Assembly: GCF_020184175.1 (NCBI RefSeq)
Contig: NC_065530.1
Coordinates: 3,038,001 to 3,102,000 of the forward strand
Source: Aphis gossypii
Taxonomy: Eukaryota; Arthropoda; Insecta; Hemiptera; Aphididae
Direction: 5' to 3'
Length of the DNA stretch: 64,000 bases
The position numbers and the translations under genes are program-made. Under the pieces are notes generated by a model. It made no database searches. It worked only from the letters and a program-made list of their open reading frames with translations, and was not told the DNA's origin. This document shows positions 37,718-51,500 of this stretch, in pieces (within the stretch, counting starts at the first letter, position 1; every line of letters begins with the position of its first letter).

Positions 37718-38740
37718 TATTCATAATTTATGACTTTTAATTTTTAATTTATAATGATTATCATTCATACCAAATATTTCCATCTTTTTCGCCAGAATTT
37801 TTTATGATAGTTATTAAGAGACAGTTATTCATACATTTAAGTTTTTAATGTTACTTGTTTAAGATTTATTTTTTTTGCGTATTGTAATGTTTATACGCCT
37901 TGATACATTTACAAAATTGAAGTTATTTACACTTTAATGAAATCTAGTGAATATAGTAACGTTATATTTAGTAAGTCAATGTATTTTTGGCTATTGTTAT
38001 TATAGTTATTCACACCTGAATTTTCAGGTATAGTGTATACAATATTTAAATATTATACTATACTAGAATATTAAATAAAAAACGATTAAAAGTAATAGCT
38101 CTTCATCAAACGGTATTCTTATATAGAAATGTTGGCCTGGCTGCATAACTACCTAGTACGACCTATGTCCTATACTTACTTTACACTCAATATTTTAGCT
38201 AAATACATTAATTATATTTTATACTATTATCTACTTTTTATAAGGGGTATATATACGTTTCCCCTCTCAGTTAATACAGGATTTAGATTATTATAATTTA
38301 TAATCGAAAATGGTTTACTTGCTAAGTGTTGTGAACTATAAAGGTATTAGTATATTATATTATGCTATAATACCTATATAGTATTATCGTCATAGAATTT
38401 ATACGTAATTATATGGTTGAACTCAAACGAGTGATCAAATTATCTTAACAATTTTCATATACCTAATCTATTTGTAACGTTCGTGTGCGTGGGTGCTATG
38501 TTGTCTCTCGGATTTTTAAAATTCCGGATTACTTGTCAAACCAACGATATAATATATTATATGTATCCTGAACTGCACTATTATATTTGTATTGCAGGTA
38601 GGTTTATAAGGTATAACATCTGTGCCGAGTTGAAAACGGAATATAAAATCGGCCGGTGTCATGAGTTTTAAAACGTATCCGCACAGAAAACAATATACAC
38701 ATTACACACTGCACACATATAATATTATATTTATTAGTAT
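33446..38740. other. Intergenic or intronic DNA with a GC-richer section at 34.9-36.1 kb
   Basis: Mostly AT-rich. The part from about 34900 to 36100 has more balanced composition and fewer A/T runs, which often marks constrained regulatory DNA, but its short open frames show no domain. A G-run of about 13 bases lies near 35878. A TA microsatellite is at 37695-37717. Confidence 0.4.
37695..37717. repeat. TA dinucleotide microsatellite
   Basis: About eleven uninterrupted TA units. Confidence 0.85.
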
Positions 38741-38749
38741 ACGTTATAT

Positions 38750-39530
38750 AAGGTTATGGGCGCGGGGGACGCGCAGAGTATATATACATATATAGTGCCA
38801 TTGTTTTTTATGGGGTCCAGACGGTATTTGTTTCGTTTTTATTTTTACGGGTTTTTATTTTGTTTTATTATTGTTGTTTTGTTTTTCATTTTTGTTTCCC
38901 GACTATGACAAATCGGTTCCAAAACGTATGCATAATCGATTTTCGGACACCTGTGCCTCGTCGGCCGACGAACGACGAAGGCGAACAGCTCGCACACGTG
39001 TATCATATGCATACTATTATATTATAATATATAATATAATGTATAATAATAATAGTTTGTAGCCAGCACTATACTGCGCTTATGATATATATTTATATAC
39101 ATTATATATGTATACACACTGGACATAATTGATAACGACTGTACGACGTTAACGCAACGTGAAATTAAATCAGTTTAACGCGCTTATCACACACACAAGC
39201 GCGCGAGTTAGGCGATCGAGAAATATGTCGCGAGAGGGTAACTTCAGAGTTTTCTGTTATAATAGTGACTGGCGTAGTTCTGTCGTCATCATCGCCTCTG
39301 GACGAGTTATTACCACACAATTTGTACCAGCGTATTACTGCAGCGTGAAACGCACCATATGATTTATAAACGTGAAAATATATCGTATAGGTATCGCCAA
39401 CATTTTATCGCGTTCTGGGAACAACGCGGCAGTGTAACGTAATAATTTAGGGATAATATAACGGAGGTCAGGGTCATTTTAGAGCTAGCCACATCGTCGT
39501 TTGGATTTCTGCAGACACAGGTTCGTTTTT
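38750..39530. promoter_or_regulatory. Two neighbouring GC-richer islets
   Basis: Around 38760-38780 (GGCGCGGGGGACGCGC), 38940-39000 (CGTCGGCCGACGAACG, with ACACGTGT at 38994) and 39150-39330 the DNA is clearly less AT-rich than its surroundings. No gene was identified. Cis-regulatory use is a guess from composition. Confidence 0.25.
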
Positions 39531-42500
39531 TTTTTTAGCGAAACAAATCGCAATCAACTGATTTTAAATATTATTATTACATACGCGAAGTCACGCCTTT
39601 ATATTATATAAGTATACATATGTTATACATTTACAGTACCAATTCTTTATATATATATATAAAGTACATGCGTATTGTACGGATTGCGTTTGTGTAATTG
39701 TTGGTTTCGCGATTTATGAGAGACCGTTGTGGCGCGTACAGAAAATCGCAAAACGATGGTTTATGACATCGATGACGGTGATGATGATTATGAATGTACA
39801 AGGATTTTAATAGTATTACCACAGGGGTACACCCGTGATGTAATGACACGGCAGCATTTATACGATGCGTACCTATCTACATATTATTATATTTATATAC
39901 ATATATTATTATATTATAATATATACAGTGCACACTGTAGACCAATATGTCATATACCTACATGAGTGACCGATACAAATAACATGATTTGCGCCTCTAC
40001 AGCAGACTACATTTCTGCAATACGCGATTAATATTACCGTCCTTGCCCCTTGGAATGCATTTATTGTCAAATGATAAAATGTTACACGCGTTCGTGTATA
40101 CAGTAATAGTATGTATTACATAAATTTACATTTATGTATGCATAAATCAATCTAGATATAATCAGTTAATTAAATTAGATCGTTGTAAAAATACTTTTTT
40201 TTAAACATACTAATACTATAATACAAATCGGTATTTTTTGACAGCTATACTACTTGAATTGTTCGTTAGGCGTCATACGTAGATAGTCAAAATTATAATT
40301 ATTTATAATTCGGCTATTGAATAATAGTCACAGTTAAGTAACAATTATAGTATAGTGACAAAAGTGACATTATGGAAATATTAATTTTTAAACGTAATCA
40401 GCTATCAATAGTTTTATATTTGGTGATAATAGTTATAAGTTGAAATTTATAACTTATATTTTATAAGCTATACTACTTATTCTGATTCCATTTACTATAT
40501 TACGATATGTACAAATGTACAATTTTTATTTTATTACAAAAATTGTAGTTTTACAGTTAAATGCCAGTTATTGTATAGATGTAGACATGTGGTTATATAC
40601 TTATATCGTTACATACTATTGAAATGTAAATACTATTTCTTTGTTCATACATAATATTCATAGATATTAAAAAAATATTTAAATACATGTATTTTTTACC
40701 GAGTTAGACTTAACTATAATAATAGTTTCAATAAAAAATAATCATAATGATTTCAATTAAACAGTTATAAAAATATGTTATACTATGGGTTAACATTAAT
40801 AAGAAATAATTTAGTTCATAACAAACGATTATAAATTTTTGATTTAAATCTATGTTGGTATTGTTGGTAATTTGTATTTTATGCTATGGCCATTTTGAAT
40901 TTATTTAATTAATCTAAGCTTTTTTGAGAACATAAATATAGGATACAGCCGAGTTTATTTAATATATTTGGAAGTCAATAACTATAGCAAGTGTAGATAA
41001 CTTAGAATAAAGAAACGTTTGATCGAAAACAAATTTGAAGGAAAAGAACAGTATAATCATTGACCTATCCTAACCTTCCCTGCAGCTGATCGGGTGCACT
41101 GGCCACTGACATAAAAATTATAGCACCACACCTATTGGTGACAACCGGATAATGAAGTACGTACGTATATGTAATATAAGTAGTAAAATACCATAAACAC
41201 GGTAATATTGTACTCACATTTAATTATATTCGATTCAACTGTCAAGTTTGATTTAACATTTATAAATATTATTAAACAATATATTATTTAGCAATAATAC
41301 GATAAAACCTATTGACAATTTATTGCCAACACATTACATATATCATTCATGAAAACTATTCCATTCACACGTGGAGACAGCAGTTAAAATTTTATTGCCG
41401 TTTACAGAATAGTAGTATAATATTGATTCGTTCATTTTATTTACGTCGATTCTGATCGATTGGAATGATAAATGTATTACCTATTGATTTTACGAGTACA
41501 ATGAAGTGTTTTTTTGGGTTTATGTTATTACGTTTAAGAGAGAAAAATATTCATATATTTTCAATTTATATGGTGGTTTTTGGTAGATAATTAAATGTAA
41601 TAAGTATTTTGGAAGTCAATATTAGAGAACTCTAAGTAGGTATATTATAAGATAATAACTGAAAAAATTTTGGATAATGAGAATCTTTATACGCATACAT
41701 CCCACGTCAATTTACGAATCTACGTAGGCACGTGGTACTTAAGACTTTTAAGTCCATATCATAGATATAATGTAATTAATGTTTTATTTTAGATATTTTT
41801 TCGAGAGCCATTTATATTAGTCGTGTTTTTCATTTTATTTGTTATTTATAAAAACTCACCACCATCAATTTTTACATGGGTTCAGAATTTGGCAAATGAA
41901 ATATATTGTAAAGTTTTAAGTGTAAAGGAACATTAAGTTTCACAAAATATAATTTATTTAAGGTAAAAAAAAATGAATGATACATCCTTAACACTTGACT
42001 AGCATCGAGTTACTAAAAATATCTCGTACATAATAATATAATATATGTTAAATATATTATAAAATTTGTTTGAATTATTGTACTTTTTATGTACTTTTAT
42101 TTTTTTTTTTTTATAATTAAATGCATAATTTAAATTGTGATGTTTGTAATCAATATATTTAAATTGTATACAATGTATACGATTATACTTAATTGTATAA
42201 TTATAAATACAAGCGTAATTCCTATGTTATACTATAATACATAAGATGTAAATACTGATGTAAACAATATCCGTGACACAATAATATTTCTACCACTAAA
42301 GCGTTAAAAAATATTTATCAAATTGAAAAATTCTTTTAAATTTTATAACCTATTATGATAACGTGTTTAACGTAGATACCTATACATTAAATTATAAAAA
42401 TACCGATTATAAGATAATAAAAATATAGCCGTACGGGTTTTCGGAGAGCATATGCACAGAACTATTTGATAAAAAACCTAACCTAACCTAACTTTATTTT

Positions 42501-45110
42501 TTAATATATTCCTATTAGTCTTGAGATTATTTAAAAATATCGCTTATTCACCTTCTACTTGAATACTATCTAGTATATTATAATCATTATACGTTGTAAT
42601 TCCAGAAATCTTACATGCATGTACTTTTGCAGAATGTCATTTCTTTATATTTCTCCAAAAAATAACGAAAAAAAGAAAAATGTGAATAGAAAATTCAAAA
42701 TAGTATGTATAAGTGTTCAGCTAATTTTAATAGAATTTCAATTCGTAAAAATTGATTTCAGTGATATTGTTGAATACTAATCGATGAAAAATCGGTTTTT
42801 TATATTATTTATTTAACTTTTTAAAAATATTTAAAAATCTAAAATACATATTATACAATTTATTTGATATAATACTTAAAATATGTATCCATTTAAAGTT
42901 AACATTTTTACGAAATTGTACACAAAAAATAACAATTTTGGTTACTTCGCTGTAATTCAAAAAACATTTATAGTAGAAATATTTAAACTAGTATACGTTA
43001 CAATGTTTAATATATTTATAGGTAACACGAATTTATATACATTTGCATTCTACGGTATTTCAATATTGACTTATTATAATTATTATAATTTGTAAGTTAA
43101 TAAAAATATTATAATAATTTATATGTCTTATGCGTTAGTTTTGTCAAAAATTAGTTTAAATTCGACTTATCGTATTTCTAATAGAAATATATATTAATTA
43201 GGTTTAATATTATATAATTATAGTACCTATAGGCTATAAAATATGCTCGGGAATATAGTTAGGTAGTATATACCTACCATTTCCGCCGAAATGTTTTTTA
43301 TTTACAATGATTATAATTAAATTCAAATTAAAAAAAAATAATTTTATTGTTATACCTACTTAATATAAACGAAGTTCACACAATACTTATTCTACAGCAA
43401 AGCAAATTTCTTGAGTATTTTAAACTTATGCAATTTTATTGGTTTTGAGTTATAAATTTGAACCATCAAAACAAGGTGTCTCAAAATTAAATATATTATT
43501 TTCTTTAGTGTTGGATGTTAGAATCTTTCAGCCGACGCATCCGTCTTAATTTGATATGCCTTGTTCAAACGTCAATGTACACTGCATTTAATTTGCATAC
43601 ATTACACTTGCATAATTTATTTATACTTGCTTCATTTAAAACTATTATTTAACGACATCCGGAGTACCTATTTATGGTTATTAATTATTATAACCAAGTT
43701 AAAGTTATTTATTTGAAAGGATTAAAACGATTTGTCCAATTGATTTAAAATCATCGATTTTTTTTTTAATATTATGTATATTTTGTCAAATAATATTATG
43801 TACAATTTCGAAATACTATCTCGTGTTTAAACGTATATATTTATTTTTTAGTTCATATTTACATGATATTTTTAAAACGCAATTAAATGTTCAAATATTT
43901 TTTCAGCACTATTTATCCGCGACTCAAGTGCATGGATTATTTTTAATACGATCAAAGAGAGCTTTAGCCTTTTATTTATCGTTGGGTGGGTGTCTCGCAC
44001 GGTATGACAACCCGAAATGGTATATAAAGGGTAGCAGATTTTCACCACCCATTGGCAATTGAATTCAATTACATTTTACAAATCCCACATAAGCACTCGT
44101 GTTGTATAAGAGAGGGAAGTACGAGTGTTTTTCTTGTACACCAGTCCCTCTCTGTATACGCACGCAACGAGCCCTACACATCCCTACATCCCATCATCAC
44201 ACTCGAGCCGTATTATTATAATGGTTGATCTTTTGGACGTGTGCCGGAATTATTTCGGTCCCCGGAATCGGTGTACGTATGTCTGTTTGTAATCTTCGAA
44301 ATTACACTGAATACAATTCGTTGAGTAGATTTGAATACAATAACATACGTTTTCTTAACATTTTCCTCGTTTTTTTGTGTATGTTTCAAAAAATTGTGGC
44401 TCAAATAAATAAGAATTAAAATTTGAGTTATTTTTGTTGTTGTTATACTTACACTTATATATATTAGATATAACATATATCTATTATATTAATTGTGAAG
44501 GTCTGTGCACTTTGGTAAAATCACCAATGATTAAAATATTTTATAAACCTTCTCTTTTTGTGCTAAAATTTAAGTATCTCTATAACACTCTGATTAGTAT
44601 TTAAATAACAATTATTTTGTTCTAAATTTTTTGTTTTTTAATATTATTTTTTATTATCTAACCTGTAGGCTGTAACAGTACGAAACGTATTACTATTCAT
44701 GTATAATATATATATTAAAATAATAATATTTGCTTGTTAAAGTAAAATGTACCTAATACCTATATATAAATACAACTATTGAACCATAAACAGATATACT
44801 GATATACACATTTATATATTTATAATACACCTACTATATACTGCAAGTATATTATATGCATGAACATATTATATAGCATATATACATAGTATTCTAGGTA
44901 TTGTCATATAACTGTTGGCTTATAATTTATATACAGTATTCAACGGCGGCAACACGATGAGCAAATAATACGTTTTGTTTTGTTCATCTTCGACCTAAAT
45001 TTTACCTGTTAACTCAATGGATTTCCTACTAAAATCGACCTCCCTACAATATAAAATCATATAAAAAAAAAATGTCTTTTAAAAAAAAGACGGGTCCATC
45101 AATAAAATAC
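39531..45110. other. Intergenic or intronic DNA, no gene seen
   Basis: AT-rich. It contains a short telomere-like run at 42477-42491 and a GC-richer patch at about 43985-44270 in which GCACTCGT and ACGAGTGT face each other. No credible coding exon was recognised. Confidence 0.45.
42477..42491. repeat. Short interstitial telomere-type repeat (CCTAA)3
   Basis: Three and a half CCTAA units, the complement of the insect TTAGG telomere repeat. This is too short to mark a telomere or fusion point; it may be a repair footprint or chance. Confidence 0.5.
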
Positions 45111-45119
45111 ACATCTGTT

Positions 45120-45476
45120 CGTAGAATGACTTCTTCCGAAAGGTTTTGGCCGAACAATACCTTCAGGTCAGCCAGACTGTGAGGAGCCCAAAGGTCCCGG
45201 CGACCCAATGTCTACCTTTTTCGCCCCCTCCACCGCGCCATCAGACGTCCATACCTGGTGTGCGTCTATTATGTTTTTGAAATTTCTCCGTTCTGTCGGC
45301 ATATAGGTGTACATTCGTTTTTGGCGGTGCCCGCACTGCAGTGCACGTCTAGTGTTTGTATAGTATTCGTCGGTCTGTAGAACTGTGGTGGTGGTCAGTG
45401 AGTGAGTGTACTTCGACCGTCAAACGCAGTTTTAATACATGTGCCGGGAAAACGTTTATTACCGGTATTCGGGAAT
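45120..45476 (+). promoter_or_regulatory. Putative proximal promoter and 5' leader of sim
   Basis: GC-richer DNA leads into the first sim coding exon. It contains a good acceptor-like stretch (CCCCCTCCACCGCGCCATCAG ending near 45243), a TCAGT initiator-like word at about 45397, and a TGA in frame with the sim ATG shortly after it. It could be either a promoter with a short leader or the acceptor side of a leader intron from an upstream promoter. Confidence 0.4.
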
Positions 45477-45492
45477 ATGTGCCAAGAATTGA
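45439..45492 (+). other. Upstream open reading frame overlapping the sim start
   Basis: An ATG at 45439 opens a 17-codon frame (MCRENVYY...) that ends at TGA 45490-45492, past the sim ATG at 45477 and out of frame with it. If it lies in the leader, ribosomes starting here would miss the sim start, so it could lower or condition translation. Confidence 0.4.
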
Positions 45493-45546
45493 AAATGAAA
45501 ACTAAAAGGAAATGTTACAGGAAATCCCCATTGCCGATGCCCAAAG
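45477..45546 (+). CDS. sim: sim coding exon 1
   Basis: It encodes MCQELKMKTKRKCYRKSPLP and MPK plus one base, ending AAAG|GTACAG. The leftover G joins AG at 47795 to give GAG, reading K-E-M-R-E-R into the bHLH domain. The basic KMKTKRKCYRK may be a nuclear localisation signal. Translation could also begin at the ATG at 47797, where many Sim proteins start, if another promoter is used. Confidence 0.75.
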
Positions 45547-48500
45547 GTACAGTACATATATAATAATATATAATGTATGTTGCGCATTAGTAAAATACGT
45601 TTGATTTCAATTTTTTTTTTTTTGCATTTTCCCTTCTACTTTATTATAATTGTATTCATTATTTTTTTTTTATCAGCAAGCTGGTGGATACCCTATAGTG
45701 ATATATTCGAGTACGTGAGTCTGGAAACATTTTTGCTTAAATGGATTTTGATTGTTAGTAGATAAATCACGTTTTCGCGATCTGAGTGCGTCACCCGTTT
45801 ACCGCCGTCGCACGTGCGCCGACGCGCCGACGGTTTGCCCACTTTTGTCGGTCGGTCGCGTTAAAAAAAGTGCGCACGCCAATGGGATGAAATAGTAAAT
45901 ACCTAAGTTTTCTTGTTCACACACATCGGGTCTATAAATAATTGTATTCAAATTTACTTACGCACATAATATTACAAGTCGAAACGATTTATTTAAATTT
46001 TTTTCGGAACTTGAATAAATAAAGTTGTTTTACGTTATTTTTTATTACGAGCGCATTCGTTATGAACAACAAAAGCAAACTAATAGGTGAAATAATAAAG
46101 TTTACACATGAGTTATGACGATTTTTATATATTATATATATATATATATATATACACACGTATAAGAAATTGAGAAAAGTGGACATTATTCTTACTACTC
46201 TAAGATCATTTTTAAAATTCTAAAATACTCTTGCATATACTTATAAATGTTTTGTTAGGTACCTTTAAAATATACGAATAATTATCTTCATTATTTTTTA
46301 ACTTGACATAAGAAATAATTATAACTTATAATTTTTAAGCATTGAACTATAGAAAATACAATTATTTATTATTAGTATTATAAACACATAATCGGTGTTA
46401 TCCTTCGCGAGCTGTCCAATACAAAAACTGCAACTTATCTTTAGGAACAACATAGGTAAAGCGTTAGTATTTCACTTCTTAGTATAATCGTATCAAATTA
46501 TTTTTGTTTTGTGATGTAATAAAAATTCTAATTAACCTGTTGTTGATTATGGTTTTTTTTTACTATACAATATTTTGCACTTATGTTACATGGTTGTTAA
46601 ATTTATACTTCTATTGTAGCCCATTAGAGTAATACTTCGAAACAAATTTTATCGCATTATACGCATTTTGTACGTTCTCCTTATTGCGCTCGTGAAAATG
46701 ACGTTATCGCATAATGTTTTGAGTAAGTCATACAATATTACTGTAAAAAAAAAAAATGCTTTAAATGTTTTGCACTGGTATTACACCATACCTACAGTTA
46801 GGCAAGCAACTATATTTATACATTGAATCTAGGTAGTAGATGTACTTAAAATTTGTAGGTACTACGATTAAATATCTTACATTAAATTCAATATGTGGTT
46901 ACTAAAATATTAATTTATTTTGTAACACAATATAAATTTGAGTACAACGTTTAAATTGGTAACAAATTAAGCTACTATTATGAATTATGTGTATGATTCA
47001 TATTTTATATGTAGTTATTGTTTACCATATTATTATAATATTAATAATTATCATACACTAAAATTTAAAATGGATACAATTATTGTATTGTTATTAAGAT
47101 TTGACACCTTATAAGTAAGTCAAATATAAAACAGTACTATAATAGTATTAATACTATATGATATTAGAGATAATTTTAAATTGTATGAAACTATGAACAT
47201 CGTTGTAACCATTTAATCAATGATTTTTATTGGACTCCGTGCATAAAATCATTTTTTATTCTTTTTAGGTACATATTATTATTAAGTAGCGTTTCACTAT
47301 TAATTATTTCTAAGTCAAAGGAAAATGACCTGCCTTAGACACGAGGTCAACGTTTTTTCTTTAATTTATAAATATAAACATATAATACGTAAAAGACTAG
47401 GAAATAAAACAAAGTGACCATTTTATAAACAATGTCCAAACCTGGTGTCAAGGTTGCTTTAGTAAACAAACTGCGCTATGTACTATGTAGTCAAATTGTT
47501 TTAGTTCCGATAGTTTGTGTAGTTGTCTCGGTGAGTCAGTGTCAGATAGAGCTGATTTTTGTCGCTACAGAATTTATTACTTTCAGCCATGCGTCTAAAT
47601 TTATTTTTAATAAAAAAATAGCGTTTAATTCATGCGTGAGTTATTAAGGAAAAACGCGGAATTCAAAATGCACGCCGGTGGTAATAATATATTGCACTCG
47701 ATGTACTGCAGTCGGAGAACTGATTCATTTTATGTAAATATGGGTAAATTGATTATTAATACTCGTGACTTTTTACTTGTTTTCGGGTCTACAGAGATGA
47801 GAGAGAGGAGCAGGAATGCGGCAAGGACACGTAGGGAAAACGAGAACGCCGAATTCCTAGAATTGGCCAAACTCTTGCCATTACCGGCGGCCATTACTAG
47901 CCAATTAGATAAAGCTTCAGTCATCCGGTTGACCACTAGCTACTTAAAAATGAGACACGTCTTCCCTAACGGTGAGAACAACACGCGTTTTATTCTTATC
48001 TGTACTTAGATTTCGTTTCATACTTAAGTACTTAGAACTAATATTTATTACACCCATCATAATTTAGGCTTAGGTGACGCTTGGGGTGCAGCGACTCCAG
48101 CAAACCATGCAAAAGAAGCTTGCATTAAAGAGCTCGGTTCATATCTACTACAGGTAAATATATTAAAGGTAATTCGATAAAACGGTAAAACTCTAATTCG
48201 TAAAAATTCGTAAATAAAACAACAATATTTTGTTTTTAACTTCTCAATTTTTTTTTCATGCCATTGAAAAAGTGTTTAATGATCAAGCTAATGACAAATC
48301 ACAACTATACAAATATTTTTCTACCTTTTTTTTTTTATCAATAATAATATTATTGATCCACTTTTTACCATTAACTTCAGTAAAAACTGTTGACATATGC
48401 TTTTTTAGAATTATATTTTCAACTATAATAATTATAATTATAATTGTATAATTCATAAAATATTTACCCATGTTTTTATTTTTAGAGTCTCGATGGTTTT

Positions 48501-51500
48501 ATATTCGTTGTAGGCGGAGATGGAAAGATCATGTATATATCTGAAACAGCATCTGTTCACTTGGGGTTGTCACAGGTATTATATAAATATATTGTTGCAT
48601 TATAATGATATAATTAATATTTTAAAACAGATGTTTTTGTAATACTTATTTAATCACTATTTTAATTAATTTTTAATTTCGATTGATATTGCTGCGTTAA
48701 GGTGGAATTAACTGGTAACAGTATATTTGAATATATCCATCAAGCTGATCATGATGAAATGATATCAGTACTTAGTCCACCTCTTCCTCAAAATCTTCCA
48801 GCGGAGAATATGATGATGAGTATGTTATTAAAAATTACTGTTTTTCACAATTTTGGGAAAGGCTGGTCCTAATAAAAAAAAATACATTTTAGATTCAACT
48901 GTGTTTGAACTTCAACGTGTATTTTTTTTACGGATGAAATGTGTACTGGCAAAACGGAACGCAGGGCTTACCACAGGAGGATACAAGGTAAATTATACAT
49001 TTATATTAAGTATATTATGTAGTTCTATAATTTATAAATAAATTATGTTATAGATAAAACAAATAAAAATGTTGAATCGTTTTTTAATTAAAATCTAATT
49101 GTTAGTATTATCTATACCTATAATGTCAGTAAAATGAACTATTTTTAAAATATTAATCTAAATAAATATATTTTAACTGGTTAAATAGTTACATAATATC
49201 ATATATTACTAAGTGTAGAGCATAAGCATGTTTCAAAAAACATATAATAAAACATTTATGTTTATAAATTAACTAAATATTATTTTTTGAAACCTGTAAG
49301 CTTAAAAGTTATTTTATGATTTAATTTTTATTTAATCTGTATTCTGTAATATGCTTGAATATTTAGTAATTACCACTCGTTGATGATAGATTAACTAATA
49401 TAGAATACCTACATTTTTTTTCAAGTTATTTTTCCATAATTATGTTGCAGACTTGATAAGATATAATTTTAATTATATATTATTAAATATTAATATTCAT
49501 AGTTTAATAATTATATGCATTACTTATTCAAATTTAAGCAAATAAGTTTGGCTATTATTCTATGTTACACCATTATATCGGTGTATATATCTCAGTGACT
49601 CAGTTAACGAAATATTGATACGGTTAAAATATTTCCTGATTCCTATCGGTAATCGTAATAAGATATGGTATAATAGCTGGTAATTAATAAAACAAATAAT
49701 AATAGTAAGTTTATTATTTTGACTATTGATTGTTAACACAAAAAGTAAATTTAATACTGTAAAGAAATTTATAAAAATATTAACACAAAGTTTATAACGT
49801 TGCATTGGTACAAATTACAAACATAATATTGAATAACTTTAAAAAAATAATTCATATCAATTTTTGGAGGTATTTCATACATGCTATCATATTTTATTAA
49901 AAACTTAACTTACATATCAACACGTAGTTGATGTAAAATTATCTATCTTTGGCATAAGTACGTGTGATAATGATAAGAAAATAATAAAAACAATTTAACA
50001 CATTATTTTTTTTTTTTTTTAATTATAAGGATAAAGAGCTAGTTCTCGCAGTTATTACGACAAATACGAAGTAACAACTAACAATGCTATACCTATGGGT
50101 TAATGACATTTAATATTATTGTTGTACTATATCACTAACTACAGCCTAAACAATATAACTATAAAATGGTCTGGTGGCAGTTTAAACACTTACTGCCAAT
50201 ACAAAAACCTGAACGTGTTTACACTTATAATTTACTATTCAGTCATCTTGTACATACACCATACATGAGCGTATATAAGCTAACAAGGTGAAAATATCAA
50301 TATTTAAATTAAATTAAAATCAATACTTAAATTGTAAATAATCGCGTTGCAGTATTGAAATTATTTATTTTTTCATTAGGCATGAATCAATAAAGTTAAA
50401 AAATTAAAATTATAACTTGTTTAAATGTAACTTTGAAATATACTTTACACGGTTAAAGTGTTATGTAAAATAATTTACTTAGCTTTAATAAAATTCTAAC
50501 AATTACATTCCGAATAAGTCATTATATTACAAAGGAACAATTTCAACTAACCGTAATAGATATCTGTATGGTTTGTAATGTAAAATTATACTGTAGTTTT
50601 TGTTTTTAACAAAACATTATCTAATTAATAATTAAAAACGAATGTTTATAAAATAATATATTTTATGTATAATAATAATAAGTAAAGTTAAAAATAGTTT
50701 AATGTGTAAACAATAATAATGCATATTGCATGTAAACAATACGCAATAACCTTCACCATTATTATACATTTAAAATAATTGTATACATAATATAAGAATT
50801 TTATTGTTTATCCAAGAAAAAAAAATAGTGATATAAAAATATTAAAGTTAAATATAATATATTTAAATTGTTTTTTTATTGCGTTTAAATATATTTTTTA
50901 TTTTTATACAATAATAAACGTTCATAATATTTTCTTAATTAGACAAAATAAAATTATAATGGACACAAGTTTTCTTTAAATTAGTCGTGTGTTGATAGTT
51001 TTAACGGTCGTGTAATATGCTAATTGCTCAGCTAATATAATGCTATTATCAACATGTTTGTTATTATAATTTTTGTAGGATGTAATTTCCATGGCGCGTT
51101 AAAAAACACTAATAAACTAAAAAACTATGGTTGGTACGACTTTATTAATCATTTATTACACTTATTTTCTAACATTTATTTAATGATGCTGATTGATGAT
51201 GATAGATTTAATAAACTTATTACATACAACTAGTCGAATTATAACTAATTGAAAAACTATTTCTAGGAAACGCGAGTAGGTGAACATAATAATACTAAAC
51301 AAATACAAGACGAACGTGTTAATCTGCCTAACAATTTTTTCTTTTAGACAATTATTAGGTACTATGTAATGAGTTCAGTATCATATTTGATACAATCAGT
51401 GTCCTTTGTAAACATTAGAAGCTATCGAAATTCGAAATACAAATAACCATTTACGCGAAAACGTCATTGTATGCTTTGAATTGTCATTTATTTTTAACAT

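Noticed and set aside
47432..47647. 71-codon frame with a GTGAGT donor before sim exon 2
   Set aside because: Joining its donor at 47531 to 47795 gives an immediate stop (AGA TGA), so it cannot be a coding sim exon.
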